From positions 1-30,232 of the forward strand of contig CAKUTY010000003.1 in the NCBI GenBank assembly GCA_934692455.1: 30,232 bases of DNA, given 5' to 3'. The notes under the pieces were generated by a model, which was given only the letters and a program-made list of their open reading frames with translations, was not told the DNA's origin and searched no databases. The DNA comes from an uncultured Erysipelotrichaceae bacterium (GTDB lineage: Bacteria; Bacillota_I; Bacilli_A; Erysipelotrichales; Erysipelotrichaceae). Below are positions 1 to 7,609 of this stretch, one piece after another. Each line of letters opens with the position of its first letter. Position 1 is the first letter of the stretch. Made by a program: the position numbers and the translations under genes.

Positions 1-297
1 TGTAACCCTAAAACGCTTCATTATAGAGATTTCTATTCTAAAAAATAGCGATAAATAAAGGACTTACATAAAATCATTAGCACACTTCTGCAAGTGATGA
101 TTTTTAATAAAATATACTTCTTATCTATCTTATTGCACCAAAAAGTATATAGTTTTGGGTGCACACTTAATAATTAAAAGAAGTGCTATTAATTTACCTG
201 ATATCTATACAAAAGTTTCCACTATTTGATATAGTCTTTAGTTTTTATACCCGTTATACCCTTTTCTATATTACCAGCATGGGTATAGCGATATCAT
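1..297. other. Non-coding edge region with hairpins
   Basis: No gene is visible. A hairpin at 70-104 (arms AAAATCAT and CACTT with their complements, tetraloop CTGC) is followed on the plus strand by a T-run, so it could terminate a gene lying left of the window. A second inverted repeat at 134-164 has TGCACC-AAAA pairing with TTTT-GGGTGCA. Short TATACCC and GGGTATA blocks around 246-287 could also pair. No nrdG is present here. Confidence 0.35.
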
Positions 298-321
298 AAA
301 AATCGCCAGCATAGCCAGCGA
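298..321 (-). terminator. Terminator downstream of nrdD
   Basis: On the minus strand the arms TCGCTGGC and GCTGGCGA flank a 3-nt loop. They give 8 pairs including two G-U wobbles and are followed by TTTTT. The plus-strand version would contain C-A mismatches, so the terminator acts on the minus strand. It starts 10 nt after the nrdD stop, which makes nrdD the last gene of its transcript. Confidence 0.6.
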
Positions 322-330
322 CTTTCAGCA

Positions 331-2610
331 TTATTCACATACATTATCTAGATGCAATACTCTAGATCTAATCTCATCAGTTCTACCCTGATTCCAATAA
401 TGAGAACCTAGATAACCACAAGTACGTCTTGTTACCTGCATCTTGTTTTGATCACGGTTCTTACAATTTGGACATTCCCAGACTAACTTATGAGTCTTTT
501 CATCCTCAACAACCATAATATCGCCATCATAACCACAATTCATACAATAATCAGACTTGGTATTTAATTCACCATACATAGTATGATCATACATATATTT
601 GATTACTTCTAAGATTGCCTCAATATTATTTTGAAGATTAGGTGTCTCAATATAAATTACATTACCACCCGGAGATAATTCTTGGAACTTACCATCAATA
701 CCCAACTTATCAAACGCATCGATATTTTGGAAAACAGGAGTATGACTTGAATTAGTCACATAATCTCTATCATGACCATCAAGTTTTACAAACACATCAT
801 CGCCAAACTTCTTCTTAGCCATCTTCGCAAATTTATAAGTAGTGGTCTCAAGAGGCGTACCATAAACTGAATAATCAATATTCTCTTCCTTCTTCCACTT
901 AGCACACTTATCATTCAAGAAATTCATGACACGCATACCGAAAGCCTCACCCTCTTTATCAGTAAGATTCAAGCCTGTCATATACTTAACACATTCATAT
1001 AAAGCTGCATAACCAAGTGAAGCAGTAGAATAACCACCATATACTAACTTTTCCAACTTCTCATGAGGTTGTAGTCTTGCCAAAGCACCATGTTGCCACA
1101 ATATTGGAGCCACATCACTAGTAGCACTAGCTAATCTATTAATTCTAACCTTCAAACCTGTATGACATAATTCACATCTATCATCTAATAATTTCCAGAA
1201 CTCACCCTCATTACGATTAGAACTTAAAGCCGCATCAAATAGATTTACTGTACATACACCCATATTGAATCTACCCCAATACTTACCCTTATTTGGATCA
1301 TAATTTAAGGCATTAGCAGGATTACCCTCAATTCTATCCGGTGTTAGGAAAGATCTACAACCCATAGGACCATAACAATCGCCAACACCAAACTTATTAA
1401 TCTTAAGACTCTTCATCATCTTCTCAGAAACATAGTCTGGAACTAAACGCTTAGCAGAGCACTTAGCACTCAATTCTGTTAGATACCAATATCTAGAACC
1501 TTCGGTAATATTATCTTCTTCCAAGACATAAAGAAGCTTAGGGAAAGCTTGGGTAACATAAATACCCTTTTCATTCTTTAAACCTTGAATTCTTTGTTTC
1601 AAAAATTCCTCGATAATCATAGCTAATTCATCTTTATATTCATCAGTTTCATTTAGATACATAAATACTGAACAGAAAGGTGATTGACCATTTGTTGAAG
1701 ACATTGAATTAATTTGATAATTGAAAGTTTGAACACCATCTTCAACTTCCTTCTTAATTTGCTTAGTCGCATAATCTAAGGCAGCAGGAATAGATGCATA
1801 AACATCACTATCCATTCTTGTATCTTCGTTAATCAACGCATTCAATTCTTGTTCAAGCACTTCCTTTACAAAGAATTTATAGTGTCTATAGAAACTAGAT
1901 CTTACAAAAGGTGCTAAATGAGTCAAAGTAACTGTTAAACCACCATAACTAGAAGCGCTAACCGCAGTCATGATTTGAGTTGCAATAGTACTTGCTGTAA
2001 TAAAACGATGTGGCTTTTCAATCATTACCCCATTTAAAACTGTGCCATTTTGAAGCATATCCTCAAGATTGATAAGCTCACAATTATGTCTTGCGAAATC
2101 CGCTAGATAATCCATATCATGTTCATGGATAATGCCCTCATCATGAGCCTTAACCACATCCTTAGGTAGTAAGAATCTTCTAGCGATATCAGTATTCACA
2201 ATACCCGCAATATAGTCACGTTGAGTAGTAACAAGTCTTGCATTCTTATTTGAATTCTCTTCATTCCAATACTCTGATTTACCATTAATCAATTCAAAAA
2301 TAGATTCATCAGTTGTATTTGATTCTCTAATTAATTTATGACGATAACGATATTCGATAAATTGTTTAGCCAACTCGTAACAATCATATTTCATCATCGC
2401 TCTTTCAACGACATCGTTAATCTCCTCTACAGAAACATTATGATTAGTTAAAAGCTCCTCAACCTCATTTTTAGCCGCCTCAAAGATAACTTCAATTTCT
2501 GCATCAGAAGCCTTCTTCTTAATATCATGATTAGCACTAGTGATAGCTACTCTTATCTTCTCAGGGTCATAAGCTACCAAATTGCCCTTACGCTTTTTTA
2601 TTTGATTCAT
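331..2610 (-). CDS. nrdD: Anaerobic ribonucleoside-triphosphate reductase (class III)
   Basis: Reduces ribonucleoside triphosphates to deoxyribonucleotides under anoxia, using a glycyl radical installed by the activase NrdG. The 759-residue length is normal. An N-terminal ATP-cone (about residues 3-95, beginning KRKGNLVAYDPEKI) is the allosteric module. The C-terminal zinc site shows CxxC twice (CMNCGYDG and CPNCKNR), and the glycyl-radical motif RRTCGYLG places the radical glycine near residue 732. The start is supported by AGGAG about 8 nt upstream. nrdG usually sits directly downstream, but here a terminator follows, so the activase must be encoded elsewhere. The upstream promoter carries a palindrome in its spacer. 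Confidence 0.97.
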   Translation of the reverse strand: MNQIKKRKGNLVAYDPEKIRVAITSANHDIKKKASDAEIEVIFEAAKNEVEELLTNHNVSVEEINDVVERAMMKYDCYELAKQFIEYRYRHKLIRESNTTDESIFELINGKSEYWNEENSNKNARLVTTQRDYIAGIVNTDIARRFLLPKDVVKAHDEGIIHEHDMDYLADFARHNCELINLEDMLQNGTVLNGVMIEKPHRFITASTIATQIMTAVSASSYGGLTVTLTHLAPFVRSSFYRHYKFFVKEVLEQELNALINEDTRMDSDVYASIPAALDYATKQIKKEVEDGVQTFNYQINSMSSTNGQSPFCSVFMYLNETDEYKDELAMIIEEFLKQRIQGLKNEKGIYVTQAFPKLLYVLEEDNITEGSRYWYLTELSAKCSAKRLVPDYVSEKMMKSLKINKFGVGDCYGPMGCRSFLTPDRIEGNPANALNYDPNKGKYWGRFNMGVCTVNLFDAALSSNRNEGEFWKLLDDRCELCHTGLKVRINRLASATSDVAPILWQHGALARLQPHEKLEKLVYGGYSTASLGYAALYECVKYMTGLNLTDKEGEAFGMRVMNFLNDKCAKWKKEENIDYSVYGTPLETTTYKFAKMAKKKFGDDVFVKLDGHDRDYVTNSSHTPVFQNIDAFDKLGIDGKFQELSPGGNVIYIETPNLQNNIEAILEVIKYMYDHTMYGELNTKSDYCMNCGYDGDIMVVEDEKTHKLVWECPNCKNRDQNKMQVTRRTCGYLGSHYWNQGRTDEIRSRVLHLDNVCE

Positions 2611-2633
2611 AATCAGTTTCTCCTATAGTTTAG

Positions 2634-2661
2634 ATTATAGTTGAATGTTCAACCATTACAA
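2634..2661 (-). promoter_or_regulatory. nrdD promoter with palindrome in spacer
   Basis: Reading the minus strand, TTGTAA (2656-2661) and TATAAT (2634-2639) are 16 bp apart. The spacer holds the perfect inverted repeat GTTGAATGTTCAAC (plus-strand reading, 2640-2653), well placed for a repressor. It does not resemble the NrdR box I know, so no regulator is named. Confidence 0.5.
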
Positions 2662-2788
2662 TTATAATGACCGCAACAATAAAAGGATAGGCTAACTTAT
2701 AAAATTGTAAACAAAATTATGAATAAGATTTTCATTAAATATAGTTTCATCATTTTAGGTGTTGACAACACATTTTTTAAAAAACTTC

Positions 2789-2817
2789 TTGACTATATAC
2801 TTACTATATAGTTTAGT
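2789..2817 (+). promoter_or_regulatory. MATE gene promoter with inverted-repeat operator
   Basis: TTGACT (2789-2794) and TTTAGT (2812-2817) are 17 bp apart. The spacer is filled by an inverted repeat, ACTATATA (2792-2799), 5 nt, then TATATAGT (2805-2812), with perfect 8-bp arms. This geometry fits a dimeric repressor of the MarR, TetR or PadR type, but no such gene is adjacent. The promoter position also shows that translation starts at 2846. Confidence 0.5.
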
Positions 2818-2845
2818 ATTAGATATTGTTAAATCAGGAGAAAAT

Positions 2846-4189
2846 ATGAACTGTTTTGAAAATAAAATGAGCTACCCTCAATTTTTAAAATACCTAGTAC
2901 CCTCGGTACTAACAATGATATTCTTATCATTCTATACTGCCATCGATGGTTTCTTTGTATCCAAATACGTTAGCTCAGATGCTCTAGCTGGCATCAACAT
3001 CGTAATCCCAATAACCTGTATAATCTTTGGAACATCCGTCATGTTAGCAACAGGATCTGGAGCTATTATAGGTGAAAAACTTGGTCAAAAGAAACAACAA
3101 GAAGCCAACGAAATCTTCACCTTCATCAACATCGTACTATTAATATTAGCTACCCTATTCACAATCTTTGGTGTCGTATTTTTAAAACCCATTTGTATCT
3201 TCCTTGGAAGTAGTGAAAAACTATTAGTACACGTACTACCATATGCCCTAGTAATATTCTTAGGAAGCATACCTATGTCCTTTAAACTATTCTTTGAATA
3301 TCTTGTAAGAACCGATGGAAGATCTGATATTGGTATGATCATGTCATTAATTGGACTTATCTTAAATGTGGTATTCGATTATATACTAGTTGCCATATTC
3401 AATTTAGGAACCATAGGTGCAGCTTTTGGCACCCTATCATCAATCTCAATAAGCATGCTTATAGGATTAGTATATTTTCTTAAATTTAGTAACATTAAAT
3501 TCACCAAACCCAAGATAGATTGGAATGTTTTACTTAAATCATGCGCCAACGGAAGTAGTGAAATGTTAACAGAACTATCAACTGGTATCACTACATTCTT
3601 ATTCAATATTATAATTTTTAAATATTTCCAAGAAGATGGTGTAGCAGCTGTAACCATAATCATGAACATCTACTACTTCTTTATTTCCTTCTACATGGGA
3701 ATCGCAGTAGGTGCAGCACCAATCGTTAGCTATAACATTGGATCTAAAGACTATGACAAAATAAACGAAACAACTAGATATAGTTTCATGAGCATTATTA
3801 TTACCGCAATAATAATCACCGCTATCTCATACATCTTTGGTAAAGACATCATTCATATCTTCGTAGAAAACGGACATGTATTTGACATAACATGGTATGG
3901 CCTAAAGATATTTAACCCAATATTCTTATTCATTGGCTTCAATGTCTTTATCTCAGGCTACTTCACAGCCTTAGGTAACGGCCTATTATCGGCCATTGTA
4001 TCAACACTTAGATCATTAATACTTGTAGTCATCTACATCCTAGTATTACCTACATTCATGAGAGTTACTGGTGTTTGGTTAACGATGCCACTTGCAGAAC
4101 TAACTACAATGTTTGTATCTACTTATCTATACAAGAAACACGGCAAATCATATATGATTACACCTAACCTACAAGGAGCTATTAATTGA
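2846..4189 (+). CDS. MATE family efflux transporter
   Basis: An approximately 447-residue protein with about 12 hydrophobic segments, of the MATE family (Na+- or H+-coupled export of cationic drugs or metabolites). Supporting sequence includes FYTAIDGFFVSKYVSSDALAG near the N-terminus, a pattern typical of MepA/DinF-like proteins, plus the glycine-rich region around GTSVMLATGSGAIIG. The frame is open further upstream to 2759, but ATG 2846 is chosen because AGGAG lies 5 nt upstream of it and the promoter occupies 2789-2817. It is a single-gene unit on the plus strand, divergent from nrdD, with a terminator overlapping its stop codon region. The substrate cannot be told from sequence. Confidence 0.9.
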   Translation: MNCFENKMSYPQFLKYLVPSVLTMIFLSFYTAIDGFFVSKYVSSDALAGINIVIPITCIIFGTSVMLATGSGAIIGEKLGQKKQQEANEIFTFINIVLLILATLFTIFGVVFLKPICIFLGSSEKLLVHVLPYALVIFLGSIPMSFKLFFEYLVRTDGRSDIGMIMSLIGLILNVVFDYILVAIFNLGTIGAAFGTLSSISISMLIGLVYFLKFSNIKFTKPKIDWNVLLKSCANGSSEMLTELSTGITTFLFNIIIFKYFQEDGVAAVTIIMNIYYFFISFYMGIAVGAAPIVSYNIGSKDYDKINETTRYSFMSIIITAIIITAISYIFGKDIIHIFVENGHVFDITWYGLKIFNPIFLFIGFNVFISGYFTALGNGLLSAIVSTLRSLILVVIYILVLPTFMRVTGVWLTMPLAELTTMFVSTYLYKKHGKSYMITPNLQGAIN

Positions 4190-4201
4190 TAGCTCTTTTT
4201 T
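4176..4201 (+). terminator. Terminator of the MATE gene
   Basis: Arms GAGCTAT and ATAGCTC flank a 6-nt loop and are followed by six T. The 5' arm lies inside the last codons of the MATE gene, so stop codon and terminator overlap. Confidence 0.75.
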
Positions 4202-4235
4202 AGTATGCTAAAAAAATGAACGTACTAAAAAATTG

Positions 4236-4254
4236 CAACGTGCAAAATTTGCAC
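4236..4254. repeat. Intergenic palindrome P1, identical to core of rhuM palindrome
   Basis: The palindrome GTGCAAAATTTGCAC (4240-4254), with four flanking bases, gives 19 nt identical to the coding strand of the palindrome inside the rhuM gene at 6392-6424. Read on the plus strand in frame it would give NVQNLHIPF before a stop, close to the hinge peptide of RhuM proteins. No gene is open around it. Confidence 0.6.
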
Positions 4255-4353
4255 ATTCCTTTTCAGTAAAACATAACACTCTTAAAAGCAAGACACATTT
4301 TTTGCGTATCGCTATTGGGAATGATGTCAAAACCTTAACTATTGAGAACTACT

Positions 4354-4388
4354 AAAGTGGTTATTGCAAAAACTGCAATAACCACTTT
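4354..4388. repeat. Intergenic palindrome P2
   Basis: Perfect 15-bp arms (4354-4368 and 4374-4388) around the loop AAAAC. A plus-strand reading gives KVVIAKTAITTF, which resembles the region before the YNLD motif in RhuM proteins as I recall it. The stretch 4204-4475 contains this and its two neighbours and no intact gene. Confidence 0.55.
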
Positions 4389-4410
4389 TAACGGTTTAAA
4401 TGTCCTTAAG

Positions 4411-4445
4411 ATTTCAACTGTCGCAAATTTTGTGACAGTTGAAAT
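4411..4445. repeat. Intergenic palindrome P3
   Basis: Seventeen-bp arms with one mismatch around a single central base. A plus-strand reading gives STVANFVTVE, very close to the STVANFATVQ-type hinge that I recall from other RhuM family proteins. It lies 30 bp from the end of the rhuM/fic tail fragment. Confidence 0.55.
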
Positions 4446-4475
4446 ATCTCCTAAACATTCTAATAATTTATATTT

Positions 4476-4702
4476 TTAATATCTCAAAAAATTCATAACT
4501 AACTTAACCATCACATCCTTCTCTTCAGGTCTAGACTCTGCAATCATTAAAGTAATCGCTACTAAAGCACTATTAGAGATTATTTGTTTACCATCAATGA
4601 TTAAGTGTTTATTCTTATTAAGAAACTCTAAGAATAAAGAAGCACCAATTCTTTTACAACCATCCGCAAAAGGATGATCCTTAATAATGAAATATAAAAG
4701 AT
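4476..4702 (-). pseudogene. 3' fragment of a RhuM/Fic-type gene
   Basis: The minus strand encodes LLYFIIKDHPFADGCKRIGA and about 55 further residues, ending AESRPEEKDVMVKLVMNFLRY and a stop at 4476-4478. HPFxDGxKR is the Fic/Doc active-site motif (His for catalysis, the loop for phosphate binding). This is the C-terminal end of the RhuM-Fic protein family. It has no start codon of its own and is joined out of frame to an unrelated HTH gene at about 4703. It is probably the missing tail of the truncated rhuM gene at 5945-6601, which lies upstream on the same strand. Confidence 0.7.
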
Positions 4703-4900
4703 TTTTTCGGTCATTCTTGCATCAACGCCATTCTCATTTAAAACTTTTCTGATGGTTCCGATTCTATAGTCTTTAGCCCATTCGTCATATAACTTCTGTC
4801 TAAATTCCAAAGTTAAACCCAATCTGTTCCTTCTTACATATTTAACATTGGGGTTTTCGCTCAATATTTTTATCTCTTGTTTAGTATATGTCTTCTTCAT
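4703..4900 (-). pseudogene. 5' fragment of HTH-type orphan/transposase-accessory gene
   Basis: The frame starts at ATG 4900 and reads MKKTYTKQEIKILSENPNVK, continuing with a segment containing VRRNRLGLTLEFRQKLYDEW and VLNENGVDA. This resembles the short HTH proteins related to IS3-type first reading frames that begin YTKEEIEILKKNPNVK. After about residue 66 (GVDARMTEK) it runs into the rhuM/fic tail in another frame and stops at 4628. No good Shine-Dalgarno is present. I read it as a deletion-junction chimera and not a working gene. Confidence 0.55.
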
Positions 4901-4904
4901 AAAA

Positions 4905-4958
4905 ATACCCAAGTAGTGGGTAGATTCACTGTCTGAGTGAAGCCCACTACTTGGGTAT
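4905..4958. repeat. Nested inverted repeat (16-bp perfect arms)
   Basis: ATACCCAAGTAGTGGG (4905-4920) pairs perfectly with 4943-4958. The 22-nt interior holds a second small hairpin (TTCACT/AGTGAA around GTCTG). On the minus strand it is followed by TTTTT, directly before the HTH fragment, so it could be a strong terminator or attenuator, or a remnant of a mobile element end. Confidence 0.6.
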
Positions 4959-4994
4959 CATTTTAAAAAGAGAATACTTAAAAGATTTTATTTT

Positions 4995-5122
4995 TTGACA
5001 TTTATGATTATAATGAAGTATGAAGAGTTTACGATTTATTAACGTGCATTATTACTATGTTTCAAGGTATAAGACCGGTATTTTATTGTAGTTCAATTTA
5101 ATTTTAAATTGAACTATTTTTT
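4995..5122 (+). other. Short transcription unit with possible 23-residue peptide
   Basis: A TTGACA (4995-5000) and a TATAAT (5009-5014) lie close together. They are too close to be partners (8 bp), so the exact promoter is unclear: TTGACA with TATGAA (5019-5024, 18-bp spacer) or TATAAT alone. A strong terminator follows at 5089-5115 plus T-run, giving an RNA of about 90-100 nt. Inside, 5020-5091 could encode a 23-residue peptide beginning MKSLRFINVHYYYVSRY, whose stop lies in the terminator stem. There is no Shine-Dalgarno. It could be a small RNA, a leader peptide or a toxin-like peptide; I do not recognise it. Confidence 0.3.
5089..5122 (+). terminator. Rho-independent terminator
   Basis: TAGTTCAATTT (5089-5099) pairs perfectly with AAATTGAACTA (5105-5115) and is followed by six T. 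It separates the short unit from the membrane-protein gene at 5224, so that gene needs read-through or its own promoter in 5123-5220. Confidence 0.75.
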
Positions 5123-5223
5123 GTAGCAGCACTAATATGTAAAGCCAGTGTATGGATTGCTTGTAGAGTTACTATTGATAAGGTTTGTACAAATTATTAT
5201 GAAGAACTGGGAGTTTGTGAATT

Positions 5224-5673
5224 ATGATAAATATCAAAAAAATATATGTAAGTATTTTTATTACTAGCATCGTTTTTATAATGTCAACCCTTTTAACGGG
5301 AATGTTTTTTAAAAGCGAACTATGGCATAATCTTGTAAATATCGAAATAGAATTCTTTAAACTTTTTAATAATTTTATTTTTTATGTAGTCTCAGATTTA
5401 CTAGGTTTAGCAATAATCATATATTTCACAATTTCATTTATAAATAAGGTCAAAACAAGTGCTGATGGAATTGCCATTTTAAAAAACAAAATACATGCAT
5501 TAAAGAAGGAATTAATTGTTATAACGACATTAGTAGTCATTGTATTTATTGGTGGTATCTTTATTGAACAAGTAAAATATTTTAATGTCTTATTTATCCC
5601 TTTTTCGTTAATCATTATTATGACAGCAACCGTATTTGTTGTCCTAATGGAAAAATATGTACTTTCTACATAG
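5224..5673 (+). CDS. Small membrane protein, unknown
   Basis: A 149-residue protein I do not recognise. It has about four hydrophobic segments (roughly residues 8-28, 50-72, 92-114, 121-143). A lysine-rich stretch (about residues 75-92, ILKNKIHALKKE) between the second and third is probably cytoplasmic. GGGAG lies about 10 nt before the ATG. It stands alone in an accessory patch, inside the interval that separates the two parts of a broken rhuM/fic gene, so it may be cargo of an insertion. Confidence 0.65.
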   Translation: MINIKKIYVSIFITSIVFIMSTLLTGMFFKSELWHNLVNIEIEFFKLFNNFIFYVVSDLLGLAIIIYFTISFINKVKTSADGIAILKNKIHALKKELIVITTLVVIVFIGGIFIEQVKYFNVLFIPFSLIIIMTATVFVVLMEKYVLST

Positions 5674-5944
5674 ATTATTGACATATGTCATGGATAAATA
5701 TAGTTGATATTAATGTTTAATGCATTATATAGTAGCAACTTGCACAAACCTAAATATTATTCTAAAATTTTTCAACAGTTATATAGACATTAAAAAGGTT
5801 TAACAAATATTTTTGTATTTAAAAAGTTGTGATTTGAAGTTAGCCTCTCAAAGTTGAATAAACTTGGGAGGTTCACTTTTTATATGAAAATAATTTATAA
5901 ATAAAAACTGAAAATGTGTCTTTAAAAGTTTACACCTTAAATTT
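5674..5944. other. Non-coding stretch with 12-bp palindrome
   Basis: No gene is supported. The perfect palindrome TGACATATGTCA lies at 5679-5690, just after the membrane-protein stop, with a TTGACA overlapping it. The rest is AT-rich apart from the terminator at 5844-5884. Confidence 0.35.
5844..5884 (+). terminator. Terminator downstream of membrane-protein gene
   Basis: CCTCTCAAAGTT (5844-5855) pairs with AACTTGGGAGG (5861-5871), with one bulged A and one G-U pair, followed by TTCACTTTTTATA. It lies between the convergent membrane-protein and rhuM genes. Confidence 0.5.
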
Positions 5945-6601
5945 TTAGGGACATATTTTTAATAAGGCAATTAAGCTCAGTATTTGTAGGCTTTTTTCTA
6001 TTCCAAAGACACTTGAATTAAACTTCATTGAATCTATTAAGTCTTTACATTCCTTATATGTTAATTCATATATTGAATTCTTTCCTTTAGGTTTACTTAT
6101 AGTTCCATGATCATAATCATCTAATAAAGACAGGGCATTAGAATATGTTTCTATTACACTTAATACTTCCTTAGCATCTATCTCTAATGTAGAAGCTAAC
6201 ATCCTTGATTGTATTTCTATGGTCTTATTTAAAGCATCTAATCTCTTCTGATTAATAGAATATCCCTTAATCATATAATCCTTAAGAATTGAGGTTGCCC
6301 ATTTTCTAAAGATAATGCCATTAGGTGATTTAACACGATAACCTAAAGAGATGATTACATCTAATGAATAAAATGGTACAAGTTGTTTTACATTAACAAC
6401 GTGCAAATTTTGCACGTTGTTAATTTCCGCCAATTCGCCCTCTTCAAAAATATTCTTAAGATGTTTAGATATTACGGTTCTATCTCTTTGAAAAAGCTCT
6501 GCCATCTGTTGTTTAGATAACCAAACATTTTCTCTATCTTCACTCACATTTACTTCTAGTTCTAATTCACCATTCTTAAACACAATAATTTCATTTTCCA
6601 T
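5945..6601 (-). pseudogene. rhuM: RhuM family protein, C-terminally truncated
   Basis: 218 residues, with the RhuM N-terminal half intact: an HTH-like segment (VWLSKQQMAELFQRDRTVIS, residues 27-46), then KHLKNIFEEGEL, and the family core FYSLDVIISLGYRVKSPNG (residues 77-95). Family members I know carry a further 100 or so residues ending in a Fic domain. Here homology stops after SSVFGIEK and a foreign tail of about 15 residues (SLQILSLIALLKICP) follows. The Fic tail lies 1.2 kb downstream on the same strand (4476-4702). Residues 60-70 are encoded by a 33-nt perfect palindrome. RhuM function is poorly known and it is often found in accessory regions. The start has GAGGTG about 8 nt upstream. 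The truncated product may still be made. Confidence 0.75.
6392..6424. repeat. 33-nt palindrome inside rhuM coding sequence
   Basis: Perfect 16-bp arms around one central base (6408). It covers exactly codons 60-70 of rhuM (INNVQNLHVVN), between the EEGEL segment and FYSLDVIISLGYRV. Its central 19 nt recur exactly in intergenic DNA at 4236-4254. An in-frame palindrome of this size suggests an inserted element and not ordinary coding constraint. Confidence 0.85.
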
Positions 6602-6702
6602 TTCTTACACCTCACTTATAAGGCGATTATAGAAAGGAAATGACTGTTATTATTCCCAACATATTCCCATATTTTTGCCACTTTAAACGTGGAAAAGTGG
6701 AT

Positions 6703-6737
6703 AAACAAAAAGGTTGCCCATATTAATGTAGACAACC
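6703..6737 (-). terminator. Terminator of the ECF/SAM-hydrolase operon
   Basis: On the minus strand GGTTGTC (6731-6737) pairs with GGCAACC (6712-6718), with one wobble, followed by TTTTTGTTT. It lies about 30 nt after the stop of the last operon gene. Confidence 0.65.
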
Positions 6738-6766
6738 GATTCAATTTAATTAACTAACAGTATTAA

Positions 6767-7609
6767 TTAGATACTCTTTTGCATAGTAATCTTCCAATCA
6801 CTACCAACACCAATGTTATATGCCTTCGCAAATGAACCTTGGTTAATCGCAACAGCGATATGATAAGAAGAGTTCATATAAATAATAGGAGTTGAAATTG
6901 GTACATCCGCAAAAGACTTACCATAGTTGATTGTATTTGTATAAACACAAACATCTCTATTATAAATCTTTACTAGGACATTATCACCAAACTTAAATCC
7001 ACACTTCTTGAATTCTTCATATGGGATAGAAGTCCATAATGAACCAAAACGAACATCAAGGATATCAATTTGACCCTTAACACCATTTTCAATTTCCTTG
7101 CAACCATAAAGTTCTAACTCAACAACATCCTCAACATTAAGCTTAGGACCAACACCTTCCATATCAATAGTATTAGAAGCAAGTCGAGCGCCAGTATAAG
7201 CATAAACATCACGACCATGGAAAGTATAAGATAATTCAGAATTCTTTAAACGATTAACTCTTTCTTCAATCTCTCTTACTTCCTCAATACCAACAAACTT
7301 ATTAATATGAGTCAAAGTACCATTATCTGGAGTAACGATATATTGACCAGTCTTAGTCTTCGCTACAACTGACTTACGAGCACTACCAACACCTGGATCA
7401 ACAACTGATACAAACACTGTTCCTTCTGGCCAGTAACCAATTGCTTGGAAAAGTCTATAAGAAGCGTCAAAGATGTTATATTGAGGAATATTATGAGTCA
7501 AATGACGAATATTCAAGCTTTGAGAAACACCAAAAGAAACACCTTCCATAGCACTAATAGCGCCATCATCCAAACCGAAATCTGTTTGAAATACTAATAA
7601 ATTATTCAT
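6767..7609 (-). CDS. SAM hydrolase (adenosine-forming), DUF62 family, copy 2
   Basis: 280 residues. The family (SAM hydroxide adenosyltransferase, related to fluorinase and chlorinase) attacks SAM at C5' with water, giving adenosine and methionine. The N-terminal FQTDFGLDDGAISAM matches the family start. The conserved Asp-Arg-His set is present: Asp71 and Arg78 in VVDPGVGSARK and His131 in FHGRD. TPDNGTL is also typical. ATG 7609 is chosen over an in-frame TTG at 7615; it overlaps the preceding paralogue by 8 nt, indicating translational coupling. It is last in the operon with an ECF importer and an M20 peptidase. Halogenase activity is unlikely, but only assay can exclude it. Confidence 0.88.
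   Translation of the reverse strand: MNNLLVFQTDFGLDDGAISAMEGVSFGVSQSLNIRHLTHNIPQYNIFDASYRLFQAIGYWPEGTVFVSVVDPGVGSARKSVVAKTKTGQYIVTPDNGTLTHINKFVGIEEVREIEERVNRLKNSELSYTFHGRDVYAYTGARLASNTIDMEGVGPKLNVEDVVELELYGCKEIENGVKGQIDILDVRFGSLWTSIPYEEFKKCGFKFGDNVLVKIYNRDVCVYTNTINYGKSFADVPISTPIIYMNSSYHIAVAINQGSFAKAYNIGVGSDWKITMQKSI

Noticed and set aside
4236..4445. A CRISPR array in the palindrome cluster
   Set aside because: The three palindromes differ in sequence and spacing, and there are no cas genes.
5382..5684. An open frame of 100 codons antisense to the small membrane protein
   Set aside because: The sense strand has the better start with a Shine-Dalgarno and a coherent membrane topology.
5945..5990. 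A transposase end in the foreign tail of rhuM (another frame reads KKPTNTELNCLIKNMS)
   Set aside because: Too short and too weakly similar to any transposase or endonuclease to claim.
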